Below, piece after piece: positions 56,313 to 64,000 of a stretch of 64,000 bases of DNA. The stretch covers positions 1,812,001 through 1,876,000 of the forward strand of contig NZ_CP151979.1 of assembly GCF_038593265.1 (NCBI RefSeq), read 5' to 3'. The notes beneath the pieces are model-generated. The model had not been told where the DNA came from, ran no database searches, and was given only the letters and a program-made list of their open reading frames with translations. The DNA is from Ureibacillus sp. FSL W7-1570 (GTDB taxonomy: Bacteria > Bacillota > Bacilli > Bacillales_A > Planococcaceae). The position numbers and the translations under genes were made by a program. Numbering within the stretch: the first letter of the stretch is position 1; each line of letters opens with the position of its first letter.

Positions 56313-57050
56313 ATGGGCAAATTAACCGGCAAAGTAGCAATCATTACAGGTGGAGCTTCAGGAATTGGCGCAGCAACCGCAAAACTTTTTGTGGAAGAAG
56401 GCGCAAAAGTTGTTATTGTTGATGTGAATGAGGAAAAAGGAAAAGCCTTTGAAGAAGAATTAAAAAATCAAGGCGGAGAAGCGCTTTTTGTACAAGCGGA
56501 CGTAACCAATGAAGAAGATGTTCAAAATGTATTCGCAAAGGCAAAAGCCTCTTTCGGCAAAGTTGATATTCTTTTCAACAACGCCGGTATTGGGGCTGTG
56601 AAACCGACAGATGAACTTCCATTCAGTGAATGGCGGAAAACAATTGCCGTTGACTTGGACGGTGTATTTCTGTTTGCACGTGCAGCCATCAAAGAATATT
56701 TACAATCCGGCGGCGGTGTCATTGTTAATACCGCTTCGATGTACGGCTTGGTAGGTGCCGCAGGAAGTGCCGCCTACAATGCAGCAAAAGCCGGGGTTGT
56801 CAACTTTACCCGTTCCATTGCGTTGGAATATGCTAACCGAAATATCCGGATCAATGCGATATGCCCTGGATTTATAGACACTCCAATTTTAGGGGATACA
56901 GATCGGAACGGTTTAATTGAGGCGACACCGATGAAACGCTTGGGTAAACCGGAAGAAATTGCAAAAGCCGTCTTATTTTTAGCAAGCGATGATTCATCCT
57001 TCATGACCGGAAGCGCCCTGGTTGTTGATGGTGGCTATACGGCGCAATAA
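56313..57050 (+). CDS. Short-chain dehydrogenase/reductase
   Basis: 245 residues. TGGASGIGAATAKLF, Asp-containing VVIVDVNEEKG (NAD), NNAGIG, Ser in NTASMYG, YNAAK and the C-terminal SFMTGSALVVDGGYTA. A complete classical SDR, third in this window; substrate unknown. Starts after AAAAAGGGGGTTTGATGTT. Confidence 0.9.
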   Translation: MGKLTGKVAIITGGASGIGAATAKLFVEEGAKVVIVDVNEEKGKAFEEELKNQGGEALFVQADVTNEEDVQNVFAKAKASFGKVDILFNNAGIGAVKPTDELPFSEWRKTIAVDLDGVFLFARAAIKEYLQSGGGVIVNTASMYGLVGAAGSAAYNAAKAGVVNFTRSIALEYANRNIRINAICPGFIDTPILGDTDRNGLIEATPMKRLGKPEEIAKAVLFLASDDSSFMTGSALVVDGGYTAQ

Positions 57051-57112
57051 GGCAATTCATTTCTATAAAAAAGGTGGAGGGTCAAATCCCTTCTACCTTT
57101 TATTTATTATTT

Positions 57113-57300
57113 TCATTTTGACAATCTTTTCCGTATAAATGCCGGTTCATCTATCAGAGTATGAGGTGTGATGATATTTTCACTCACAACGACAATAGCC
57201 TGCACTTTCAGTAGAGTATGTTGCGGCATTTCCTTTTTGAAATCCTGCACTTCCGAGCTGTTTTGCCACTTTTTTATTGCCGATAATCACTGAATCCCTA
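57113..57300 (-). pseudogene. PfpI/DJ-1 remnant
   Basis: The minus strand ends in SENIITPHTLIDEPAFIRKR followed by LSK and stop, which aligns with the end of the intact PfpI at 45296 (SENIVTSRTPKDEPAFIREI). Upstream in another frame is VIIGNKKVAKQLGSAGFQ..., then a frameshift near 57205; no nucleophile region remains. A degraded second copy of this family. Confidence 0.7.
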
Positions 57301-57316
57301 AAACGGATGGGCAATA

Positions 57317-57814
57317 CTATTTTATATCTTCCTTCATTTTTACCATATTATACCATACAACTCCGCCATGTTGTGATTTGGATATGCCATGATTTGCAAA
57401 TCCCAGTTTCTCATAAAAAGGAACCAATTCCAGTTTACATGTCAAAGTAATTCCTTCCCTTTCATTTTCTTTCACCAGTTCTTCCATTTTCCTAATCAGG
57501 ATTTTGGCGATTCCCTGTTTTCTGGCGCGCTTATCCACGGCTACCCCCAAAATGCTTTGATAGCCACCTTTTTCCGGATTTCTATTGATCCGCTTAAACA
57601 GATCGTCTGTAATGTACGGTTGTTGAATCACCGGCCCATTAATATACCCGACAATTTCCCCATTCTTTTCCGCAACAATAAACGTATCGGGAATCATTTG
57701 AATCCTTTCTTCAAAAGCTTCTTTCGTTGCGGCCTCTTTCTTCAAAAAAGCTTCATTTTCAATGCGCAACAAATCTTGCAGATCTTCGGAATGTACATTT
57801 CTTAAAGTAATCAT
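57317..57814 (-). CDS. GNAT family N-acetyltransferase
   Basis: 165 residues from the ATG after AAAGGGGGAATAG. EFIVAEKNGEIVGYING-like strand, ILGVAVDKRARKQGIAKILIRKM with the acetyl-CoA loop and C-terminal LEL-VPFYEKLGFANHG. Acceptor unknown; tail GGVVWYNMVK is common to small-molecule acetyltransferases near lipoate or amino-acid genes. Confidence 0.85.
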   Translation of the reverse strand: MITLRNVHSEDLQDLLRIENEAFLKKEAATKEAFEERIQMIPDTFIVAEKNGEIVGYINGPVIQQPYITDDLFKRINRNPEKGGYQSILGVAVDKRARKQGIAKILIRKMEELVKENEREGITLTCKLELVPFYEKLGFANHGISKSQHGGVVWYNMVKMKEDIK

Positions 57815-58023
57815 CTTTTCTATTCCCCCTTTCAATCAATTATTGTTAATAGTTTACCATATTATTCCAAGTGTTTTTCAAGGATATTTCTGCATATTTT
57901 TCCATCTTATCTTTTAAAAAATAGCATATCATCTGACCATATAAATTTTATATTTCTGATTATTTTAATATTGCCACTATGATGTTAATTTTTAGAATAT
58001 CAGAAATAGAAGGAGGGCCCTCA

Positions 58024-58554
58024 ATGCAGCATATTCAATCCGGAAAAATAACAACCATACGTTTGACAACTTGCGCCATGTTTATGGCTATGATTGTAGC
58101 CCTTAGCTCTTTTGGACTCCCTGTTCCTGGAGGACATCTGTATTTCGTTGATATTGCCATTGTTCTTGCAGCCATCCTGCTTAACCCTATTGAAGCCCTT
58201 ATCGTGGCAGGTTTCGGATCATTTCTCGGGGATTTTCTTTTTTATCCGCCTCCAATGTTCGTTTCACTTGTCACTCATGGACTGCAAGCTTTTGTCATCT
58301 CGCTTTTTTCCCACAAGGTGCTGAAAAGCAAACCAATCCTTTCTTCCGGGATTGGTGTAACGATTGGTGTCATCATCATGGTAACAGGTTATACCCTTGG
58401 AAAAATTTATGTATATGCCACTTTGGAATACGCCATTTTGAAACTTCCATATGAAATCGCACAAGGAGCAATCGGCGCCATATTAGGGATGATTTTATGC
58501 TGGAAATGCGGAATTCATAAACTGTATGACAAAATGATTCTCAGTAATAATTAA
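58024..58554 (+). CDS. ECF transporter S component
   Basis: 176 residues from the ATG after AGAAGGAGGGCCC. Six membrane helices; PVPGGHLYFVDIAIVLAAILLNPIEALIVAG and FGSFLGDFLFYPPPMFVSLVTHG are the conserved parts of the ECF_trnsprt S subunits, which bind a vitamin and dock on a shared EcfAAT module. The vitamin is not clear from sequence: no riboswitch was seen upstream. Neighbouring lipoate ligase makes a vitamin-related role plausible, but that is inference only. Confidence 0.82.
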   Translation: MQHIQSGKITTIRLTTCAMFMAMIVALSSFGLPVPGGHLYFVDIAIVLAAILLNPIEALIVAGFGSFLGDFLFYPPPMFVSLVTHGLQAFVISLFSHKVLKSKPILSSGIGVTIGVIIMVTGYTLGKIYVYATLEYAILKLPYEIAQGAIGAILGMILCWKCGIHKLYDKMILSNN

Positions 58555-58663
58555 TTGTGTATGGAAAATGTTCATTCAATATTTCCCATTTTTAATAACC
58601 CGTTTTCCACAAAATGAGTTTCATAGTACAGCGATTCCGAATATCTTCTGTTGGGAAATATAA

Positions 58664-58715
58664 AAAGGGATTTTGCCTATCGATCCAAATTCTGATGATT
58701 AGGCAAAATCCCTTT
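58664..58715. terminator. Bidirectional terminator between ECF-S gene and lplA
   Basis: AAAGGGATTTTGCCTA and TAGGCAAAATCCCTTT form perfect arms around a 20-nt loop. Confidence 0.85.
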
Positions 58716-58733
58716 GTTTCTGTGTTTTTCATC

Positions 58734-59726
58734 TTAATAAATCAAGTGCAAGAAATCTTCCTTCGTCACGCCTCCGAAGTATGTAGGGATTTCGACATCC
58801 GCCAATGCTTCTTCAATGTCTTGATAAGCGTAGCGGACCCCAACTAAACGTTGCTCGACTTCTTCTACATCCCCCATGCCAAAGAAATCGCCAAAAATCC
58901 TAATTTCTTCAATGATGCCTTTGTTCACTTCCAAACGGATATCAATTTCCCCTGATGGGAAGCGTTTCTGCTTTTGCATATTAAAGCGCGGGGATTTTCC
59001 ATAGTTCCACTCCCATTTTTGGTAGCGTTCTTCCGACAAAGCATAAATTTTTTCCCAATCCTGTTCCGTCAACTCATAATATCGGATATTCTCCTCGCCG
59101 CCGAAAATGGATTTCAAAATTTCCATCCGGAACTGTTCAACGGTAATTTTTTCAGGCAGGAAATCGATGATGTTGGCAACACGGGAACGTACGGATTTGA
59201 TGCCTTTGGACTCAATTTTGTCCTGCTTCACTTTCAACGAATTCGTCACCGCATCCAGATCCAAATTGAACATTAATGTACCGTGGCTGACCAAACGGCC
59301 GCGCGTTACATATTGCGCGTTCCCTGACACTTTCCGTCCTTCCACTAAAATGTCATTGCGGCCGGAAAGTTCCGCCTTTACCCCCAATTTTGCCAACGCG
59401 TCCACCACAGGCTGCGTGAATCTTTTATAGTTGCTGAAGCTGTTTCCGTCGTCTTTTGTGATAAAGCTGAAGTTTAAATTATTTAAATCGTGGTACACCG
59501 CTCCACCGCCGGAAAGCCGACGAACGACAATAATGCCATTTTCTTCAACGTAGTCTGTGTTGATTTCTTCAAATGTGTTTTGATTTTTGCCGATAATGAT
59601 CGACGGTTGATTAATATAGAACAGCAAAAAATCATCCTGCTCAATATCCATGTTTCTTATAAGATATTCTTCAATCGCCAAGTTCACCCTTGGGTCTGTA
59701 ATGCCTTTATTATCAACAAAATACAT
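58734..59726 (-). CDS. lplJ: Lipoate-protein ligase (LplJ-like)
   Basis: 330 residues, the length of B. subtilis LplJ. RRLSGGGAVYHDLNNLNFSFI, SGRNDILVEGRKVSGNAQYV, RGRLVSHGTLMFNLDLDAV (lipoate/ATP site) and the conserved C-terminal domain EIRIFGDFFGMGDVEEVEQRL. It activates free lipoate with ATP and attaches it to E2 and GcvH proteins. Starts after AGGAGGCTACATAG. Confidence 0.93.
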   Translation of the reverse strand: MYFVDNKGITDPRVNLAIEEYLIRNMDIEQDDFLLFYINQPSIIIGKNQNTFEEINTDYVEENGIIVVRRLSGGGAVYHDLNNLNFSFITKDDGNSFSNYKRFTQPVVDALAKLGVKAELSGRNDILVEGRKVSGNAQYVTRGRLVSHGTLMFNLDLDAVTNSLKVKQDKIESKGIKSVRSRVANIIDFLPEKITVEQFRMEILKSIFGGEENIRYYELTEQDWEKIYALSEERYQKWEWNYGKSPRFNMQKQKRFPSGEIDIRLEVNKGIIEEIRIFGDFFGMGDVEEVEQRLVGVRYAYQDIEEALADVEIPTYFGGVTKEDFLHLIY

Positions 59727-59912
59727 CTATGTAGCCTCCTATGCAAATTGTCCATATCTATTTTACACGAAAAATGGCTCATACTGATTTTTTTAGTATG
59801 ATTGAATTTTTCCTCAACCATTGCAAATTTTGCTAGATAGATTCCGGTTCAACACTTTCTGAAATAAGGTTGGGCATTTCATCTGGTTGGATGAATGTTG
59901 TAAAAGAAATGA

Positions 59913-60302
59913 AGAAAGGCCAAAATCTATGCATTTCTTCTATCTATTATTTCTCCAATAACGGATGAAGATATTGTGCAGAGTATGAAACTTGTCGGAT
60001 TGCGTCCGGACATAAAACAAAAAGTGAGAAATTATTCACTGGGAATGAAACAAAAATTGGCCCTTGCCCAGGCCATCATGGAAAACCAGCAAATACTTAT
60101 CCTGGACGAGCCGTTCAATGCATTGGATTATGATAGTGTACAGCAAGTGCGGGCATTATTAAAATCATTTAAAGAGGAAGGAAGAACCATCCTATTGACA
60201 AGCCATCACCACGAAGACATCACGTTGCTATGTGATGAAGTCTATCGGATCAATCATTTTAAATTGGAAAAAGACGATAAGGCATTCAGTTATATAAATT
60301 GA
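59913..60302 (+). pseudogene. ABC transporter ATPase fragment, 5'-truncated
   Basis: An open frame follows a TGA without a proper start; codons 22 onward give SLGMKQKLALAQAIM (signature), LILDEPFNALD (Walker B) and LLTSHHHED (H-loop). Walker A and the first 100 residues are missing, so it cannot bind ATP. Remnant of a bacteriocin/antibiotic-type exporter ATPase between lplJ and cotJ. Confidence 0.8.
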
Positions 60303-60335
60303 TCCTCTAATAAAATCTTGTACAGCTGAATTGAT

Positions 60336-60433
60336 GGGCCATCTTATCTCCGTTTCTTCTCTCAGTTTGAATTGAAAAGTTGTCCACACTTTCAATCTAA
60401 GGAGAGAACAAAACGGATGATCAAGATGGCTCC
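60336..60433. ncRNA. Large imperfect hairpin, possible structured RNA or mobile remnant
   Basis: GGGCCATCTT (60336) and AAGATGGCTCC (60423) start a stem of about 40-base arms: CCGTTT with AAACGG, CTCTC with GAGAG, TTGAAA with TTTCAA, loop AGTTGTCCACAC. It ends about 65 bp before the SigE promoter of cotJ. Function not known; no T-run follows, so it is not an ordinary terminator. Confidence 0.5.
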
Positions 60434-60496
60434 ATTCATATGTAGACTTACGTGAAAATCCCTGATAGTGTACATCCTTTTTTCACTAAGGCATCA

Positions 60497-60525
60497 TCAT
60501 ATTTAAAACATCATCGCCATACATT
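60497..60525 (+). promoter_or_regulatory. SigE promoter of cotJABC
   Basis: TCATATT (60497-60503), 14-nt spacer, CATACATT (60518-60525): a full match to the SigE consensus KMATATT-N13-15-CATACANT, 30 bp before the cotJA start. SigE drives early mother-cell expression of cotJ in B. subtilis. Confidence 0.85.
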
Positions 60526-60554
60526 AATAAGCAGAATACGGAGAGGAGGATTTT

Positions 60555-60779
60555 TTGTTTACCCAATATAAATATTGGTACCCTTATGTCAGTCCACACG
60601 ATCCTTGTCCCCCTATCAAAATCAAAAGCTATTCTACTCCCCCTCAACTTTATATAGCATTCCAACCAATTGGATTACCTCAATTTCCAACCGCGAAAGA
60701 AGCATTGATGCACGGTACATTATGGCCTCAGCTTTACAGTCCTTATCCAAATCCACAAAAAAGGAATGAAAAATCGTGA
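60555..60779 (+). CDS. cotJA: Spore coat associated protein CotJA
   Basis: 74 residues, TTG start after GAGGAGGA. Proline-, tyrosine- and aromatic-rich sequence: YKYWYPYVSPHDPCPPIKIKSY, FQPIGLPQFPTAKEALMHGTLW, the CotJA pattern. First gene of cotJABC; it joins the inner spore coat. Its stop overlaps the cotJB start (GTGA). Confidence 0.93.
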   Translation: MFTQYKYWYPYVSPHDPCPPIKIKSYSTPPQLYIAFQPIGLPQFPTAKEALMHGTLWPQLYSPYPNPQKRNEKS

Positions 60780-61039
60780 GTAAAACAATGCCCCCGGAGT
60801 ATTATCGGATGCTGGAGGAAATTCAGGCGATCGATTTTGTCATTGTGGAGTTGAACCTATATTTGGATACTCACCCTAACGATTTTGAAGCCATCAAGCA
60901 ATTCAATGACTTCACTGAGAAAAGTATGAAATTGAAAATACAATTTGAAAAGAAGTTCGGGCCGCTGATGAATTTTGGCAAAAGTTTTTCGAATTACCCG
61001 TTTAATTGGGTGGATACCCCTTGGCCTTGGCAGGTTTAA
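60776..61039 (+). CDS. cotJB: Spore coat protein CotJB
   Basis: 87 residues, GTG start overlapping cotJA. PPEYYRMLEEIQAIDFVIVEL, NLYLDTHPNDFEAIKQFN and FNWVDTPWPWQV are the family's conserved parts. Works with CotJA and CotJC in the coat. Confidence 0.94.
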   Translation: MSKTMPPEYYRMLEEIQAIDFVIVELNLYLDTHPNDFEAIKQFNDFTEKSMKLKIQFEKKFGPLMNFGKSFSNYPFNWVDTPWPWQV

Positions 61040-61065
61040 TCACCTATATTCGTTAGGAGGAACAA

Positions 61066-61638
61066 ATGGTGTGGTATTATGAAAAAAAGCTTCAATATCC
61101 GGTGAAGGTAAGTACCTGCAATCCAATGCTGGCAAAGTATTTAATTGAACAATATGGAGGCGCTGATGGGGAGTTGGCAGCCGCATTGCGCTATATGAAC
61201 CAACGCTATACCCTTCCGGATAAAGTGGTCGGCCTATTAACGGATATCGCGACCGAAGAACTTTCCCATCTTGAAATGATTGCCACGATGATTTACAAAC
61301 TGACAAAAGATGCGACACCGGAACAATTAAAGGCGGCGGGGCTGGCGGATCATTACGTGAATCATGATAAAGCCCTGTTCTACCAAAACGCGTCCGGCGT
61401 ACCATTTACCGCTTCATATATTCAGGCAAAAGGCGACCCGATCGCCGATTTGTACGAGGACATTGCCGCAGAAGAAAAAGCTCGCGCAACCTACCAGTGG
61501 ATCATTGATTTGTCTGACGATCCGGATTTAAATGACAGTTTGAAATTTTTAAGGGAAAGAGAAATTGTCCACTCCCTCCGATTCAGAGAGGCCGTCGAAA
61601 TCCTCAAAGAAGAACGGAATACAAAAAAATTCTTTTAA
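61066..61638 (+). CDS. cotJC: CotJC, manganese-catalase-like coat protein
   Basis: 190 residues. Ferritin-like four-helix fold with metal ligands visible in GGADGELAAALRYMNQR, TEELSHLEMIATMI and AAEEKARATYQWI (E/H residues of the dimanganese centre) and REREIVHSLRFREAVE. Normal length for CotJC. Protects the developing spore from peroxide by analogy with Mn catalases. Last gene of cotJABC. Confidence 0.94.
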   Translation: MVWYYEKKLQYPVKVSTCNPMLAKYLIEQYGGADGELAAALRYMNQRYTLPDKVVGLLTDIATEELSHLEMIATMIYKLTKDATPEQLKAAGLADHYVNHDKALFYQNASGVPFTASYIQAKGDPIADLYEDIAAEEKARATYQWIIDLSDDPDLNDSLKFLREREIVHSLRFREAVEILKEERNTKKFF

Positions 61639-61654
61639 AAGTAAATGCTATCTA

Positions 61655-61695
61655 AAACAATCAAGTTGGATTTTCAACTTGATTGTTTTATTTTA
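61655..61695 (+). terminator. cotJABC terminator
   Basis: AAAACAATCAAGTTG pairs with CAACTTGATTGTTTT around GATTTT and is followed by ATTTTAATC. Confidence 0.85.
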
Positions 61696-61852
61696 ATCAA
61701 TTTGTATATTTTTTCTGGATATATAATAAATCTGCTTTTATCCAATGATGATGTATAAAATTTTGTGTAAAGCATTTTGCTAGACCAAAAGAAAAAAGGT
61801 AGGGTATTCTCTGATTGAACCCAAACATTCCAGAGAAAGGAGAACCCTACCT

Positions 61853-63019
61853 ATGTCTAAAAGTATACCGAATGTCGACTGGGCAAATCAACTGGAAAGT
61901 GTCATTCGTCAGTTTGTAAAGGAAAAATTAGAACTGATCATGCGGGAAGAAATCAAGAATTTCCTCGAAATAGAACAGGCCGGAACATCAAATATGAGAA
62001 ACGGCTACTATCAACGAAATCTAGATACGCAATATGGTCGGATTGAAGGTCTTTTGGTCCCTAGAGACCGAAACGGAGAATTTCAAACCCAATTGTTCGC
62101 TCCTTACCAACGCCACACCGGCTGGCTGGAGGAAGCCATCATCAGGATGTATCAAAGTGGCATGAGTACGCGTGAAATTGGCAAGTTTATTGAACGAATT
62201 TTAGGCAATGCCTATTCTCCAGCGACGATCAGCCGTATTACCGATGTCGTGAAAGAAGACATCGAGAAATGGCACACTCGTCCACTGCACAAGCGTTATT
62301 CCGTCTTATATTTGGATGGTTTATACGTAAAACTTCGTCACGAAACCGTGGAGAAAGAAGCCGTTTATGTGGTGTTAGGGGTGAACGAAGAAGGATATCG
62401 CGAAATTCTTGATTTCTTTGTGGGAGGACAAGAAAGCACCTATGGATGGCAGGAGATTCTTCAACAACTATACAACAGAGGCGTAAAGGAAGTGCTTCTG
62501 GGCGTATTTGATGGACTACCGGGGCTGGAGGAAGCCTTTAAGTCGGTGTATCCGAAAGCCGATGTGCAGCGCTGTGTCGTGCACAAAGTCCGCAACACCC
62601 TCAGCCGTGTTCGGAAAAAAGACCAATTCGAAGTGGCCGAGGATCTCAAGCTGATTTATCGCGCGCCGAATAAGGAGATGGCGTTACAAATGTTTCAACA
62701 GTTTGAGTCGAAATGGTCCAGCAAATATCCAAGAGAAGTTCAATCTTGGGCCAATGAGTTGGATGTCCTCCTTACATTTATGGATGATCCAAGCAGTATT
62801 CGAAGTGTGATTTACACGACGAATGTCATCGAACGAACGATCAAAGAGATTCGGAAACGTCTAAAGCCGATGAACAGTTTGAGCAGTTTAGAAGCCGCGG
62901 AAAAAGTCGTGTATTTGACCATCCAAGATTTTAATGAGAAATGGGCAGGGCGAAAGTTAAGAGGATTTGCCGAAGCGCAGGAAGCCCTCGAGCGAATGTT
63001 TGAAGAACGTTATCATTAA
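61853..63019 (+). CDS. IS256-family (mutator-type) transposase
   Basis: 388 residues. DDE residues in YLDGLYVKLRHE (first Asp), GVFDGLPGLEEAF (second Asp) and TNVIERTIKEIRKRLKPM (Glu); C-x2-H in VQRCVVHKVRNTL as usual in this family. N-terminal RNGYYQRNLDTQYGRI is another family mark. The gene is complete, so the element may still be active. Ribosome site AAAGGAGAACCCT. Confidence 0.95.
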   Translation: MSKSIPNVDWANQLESVIRQFVKEKLELIMREEIKNFLEIEQAGTSNMRNGYYQRNLDTQYGRIEGLLVPRDRNGEFQTQLFAPYQRHTGWLEEAIIRMYQSGMSTREIGKFIERILGNAYSPATISRITDVVKEDIEKWHTRPLHKRYSVLYLDGLYVKLRHETVEKEAVYVVLGVNEEGYREILDFFVGGQESTYGWQEILQQLYNRGVKEVLLGVFDGLPGLEEAFKSVYPKADVQRCVVHKVRNTLSRVRKKDQFEVAEDLKLIYRAPNKEMALQMFQQFESKWSSKYPREVQSWANELDVLLTFMDDPSSIRSVIYTTNVIERTIKEIRKRLKPMNSLSSLEAAEKVVYLTIQDFNEKWAGRKLRGFAEAQEALERMFEERYH

Positions 63020-63060
63020 CCAAATACTGTAAATAAACAAAATAGGGGGATTCTCCCTTT

Positions 63061-63096
63061 CCACACAGGAGACTGAATATTCAGTCTCCTGTGTGG
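63061..63096. terminator. Perfect 36-bp palindrome inside the IS
   Basis: CCACACAGGAGACTGAAT followed directly by its own complement, without loop (GAATATTC centre). It lies 41 bp after the transposase stop and before the right IS end; no long T-run follows. May act as terminator or as cruciform for transposition control. Confidence 0.7.
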
Positions 63097-63362
63097 AGAA
63101 AATCAGTCCCCTATCAATTCAAATCCATTTCAGAGAAACCCTACCCCATTTACATTACACAAAATTCTTGACGGTACCTGACGAAATTTAAAATTTGAAG
63201 TGCTCATTTTTTAAAAGTTGTGGAACGATTTCTTGGTTAACTAACGGGGCAGGTTTGTTGAAGATGGAATACTCTAAAAATTATTATCAACAATAGTCAT
63301 TAACATAGCCTAAATAAAAAAGAAGGACGGTTAAATCATATGAACTCTTGTCCCCATACGAC

Positions 63363-63420
63363 AAACACCTCCACAAATCGAATGGAGTTATACATTCGAT
63401 TCAGGAGGTGTTTTCTTTTG
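63363..63420 (+). terminator. Terminator-like hairpin
   Basis: AACACCTCC and GGAGGTGTT enclose a second stem ATCGAATG/CATTCGAT; the tail is TTCTTTT. There is no plus-strand gene directly before it, so the parent gene was probably lost when the IS arrived. The rest of 63167-63491 contains nothing else. Confidence 0.75.
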
Positions 63421-63491
63421 GATTACTTCATTCTGCTAGGCGTTTTTTTATAAAATGATAAATTATAGGGTCATTACTTTGAAAATACTTA

Positions 63492-63788
63492 TTAAGGCAT
63501 GATATAAAAAATCAACAAAATTATAATATTGATAGGGAGACTAATTAACAAAAACAATCCTATATAATTTTTAGGACTAGGACCTTTTTTTGTTATAGCA
63601 AAATACTCAACACCCAAATTACTGATTGTAATTAATAAAACAAAGATGGCATAAAGCAAAACTTTTTCCTTAAACATGCTTGTGAAAAGGGGAGAAAAGA
63701 TAATTAGAAAAGTGAGTTGCTGAAAAGTGCCTCGAGAAAAAATATCTACCTTTCCACCCAGAAATGCTTTAAAGTCACTTTTGCTCAT
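63492..63788 (-). CDS. Small three-helix membrane protein, possible immunity protein
   Basis: 98 residues from the ATG behind AAGGGGGATAAT; the 13 codons upstream are in the intergenic space. Starts with a polar head (MSKSDFKAFLGGKVDIFSRG) and has three membrane helices with a loop AITKKGPSPKNY. Its start is 14 bp after the stop of the bacteriocin-like peptide gene, so they share a transcript. Small multi-helix membrane proteins in this position are often immunity proteins that protect the producer; that role is inference. Confidence 0.65.
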   Translation of the reverse strand: MSKSDFKAFLGGKVDIFSRGTFQQLTFLIIFSPLFTSMFKEKVLLYAIFVLLITISNLGVEYFAITKKGPSPKNYIGLFLLISLPINIIILLIFYIMP

Positions 63789-63801
63789 ATTATCCCCCTT
63801 A

Positions 63802-64000
63802 CTATCGTAAGCAACCAGCAGCAGCACTAGCCCCTAACCATACCGCGGCAACACCAGTTCCTATTGCCCAACCAGCTGGACCACTTATTCCAGCAAGAGT
63901 CATAAGACCAGTAAACGCAGTAGTATGCGCGAAACCTGCAATGGATGCTGCTCCACAACCGCTGATTTTTTGTATCGATACTATATTATTATTTTGTGTA
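63802..64000 (-). CDS. Bacteriocin-like Gly/Ala-rich peptide, N-terminus off window
   Basis: The visible 66 C-terminal residues end in LGASAAAGCLR. The region holds a hydrophobic Gly/Ala-rich core (SGCGAASIAGFAHTTAFTG, then LMTLAGISGPAGWAIGTGVA) with two cysteines near its two ends (GCG and AGCLR). This looks like a mature membrane-active peptide of class II or circular/disulfide-linked type. The leader and start lie beyond the window. A small membrane protein follows at once. It lies 600 bp from an IS256 copy. I cannot match it to a known bacteriocin; it could also be a phage or holin-like peptide. Confidence 0.5.
   Translation of the reverse strand, partial: TQNNNIVSIQKISGCGAASIAGFAHTTAFTGLMTLAGISGPAGWAIGTGVAAVWLGASAAAGCLR

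Larger units (their letters stand above)
61759..63166 (+). mobile_element. IS256-family insertion sequence
   Basis: Terminal match AATTTTGTGTAA (61759-61770) with TTACACAAAATT (63155-63166), plus a subterminal match GTAGGGTATTCTCT / AGAGAAACCCTAC. One transposase gene fills the inside. No 8-9 bp target duplication could be recognised next to these ends (ATGTATAA left, CTTGACGG right), so the exact borders are uncertain or one end has changed. Confidence 0.85.

Noticed and set aside
61751-63174. Target-site duplication around the IS256 element
   Set aside because: Flanks ATGTATAA and CTTGACGG are unrelated; the borders may be different by a few bases or one flank has changed.

Overview
The window reads as chromosomal DNA of a motile, endospore-forming member of the Bacillales with roughly 38% G+C. 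The evidence is spore-coat genes at both ends (cotB-like, cotW/cotX-like, cotJABC), four chemoreceptors, AGGAGG-type ribosome sites, TTG/GTG starts and many rho-independent terminators. Gene styles and the dispersed repeats fit Bacillaceae/Planococcaceae (Ureibacillus/Lysinibacillus-like); that placement is inference.

Layout. 1-1.9 kb: coat genes. 2-6.5 kb: zinc-ribbon membrane protein, tRNA-dihydrouridine synthase, dCache chemoreceptor. 7-16.7 kb: two more chemoreceptors, lipoprotein nuclease, a YxlEFG-like ABC operon led by an Xre regulator, CDF metal exporter. 17.9-19.3 kb: TsuA/TsuB-like thiosulfate uptake pair. 19.6-22 kb: SDR-TetR operon with a palindromic operator, and a soluble YfmS-like chemoreceptor. 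22.5-27.7 kb: frameshifted PepSY lipoprotein, LysE exporter, site-2 protease, ADP-ribosylglycohydrolase. 28-32.6 kb: a surface redox-like operon (copper-amine-oxidase-N protein, small anchored protein, ApbE flavin transferase, di-heme membrane protein) convergent with a two-component system. 32.9-38.2 kb: TPP riboswitch and orphan thiO, then ssuBACD preceded by a leader hairpin. 38.5-50.6 kb: SDR, small conserved proteins, an AT-rich Fic island with a 32-residue zinc ribbon, PfpI, and a CmpB-HD fusion. 51-54.7 kb: ECF sigma/ABC export operon. 55-59.7 kb: acetyltransferases, SDR, ECF-transporter S component, lipoate ligase. 59.9-61.6 kb: ABC remnant and cotJABC with a near-ideal SigE promoter. 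61.8-63.2 kb: an IS256-family element. At the right edge: the C-terminal part of a glycine/alanine-rich, two-cysteine, bacteriocin-like peptide followed by a small membrane protein that could be its immunity partner.

Features crossing genes: three copies of a roughly 260-290 bp GC-rich element with AGAGGCTGGGACA ends, each carrying a terminator hairpin; two intergenic arrays of exact 21-bp period with different consensus; and several gene remnants (PepSY lipoprotein, PfpI, ABC ATPase) showing ongoing decay. The least explained pieces are the edge peptide operon, the flavin/heme operon, the Fic island and the 21-bp arrays.
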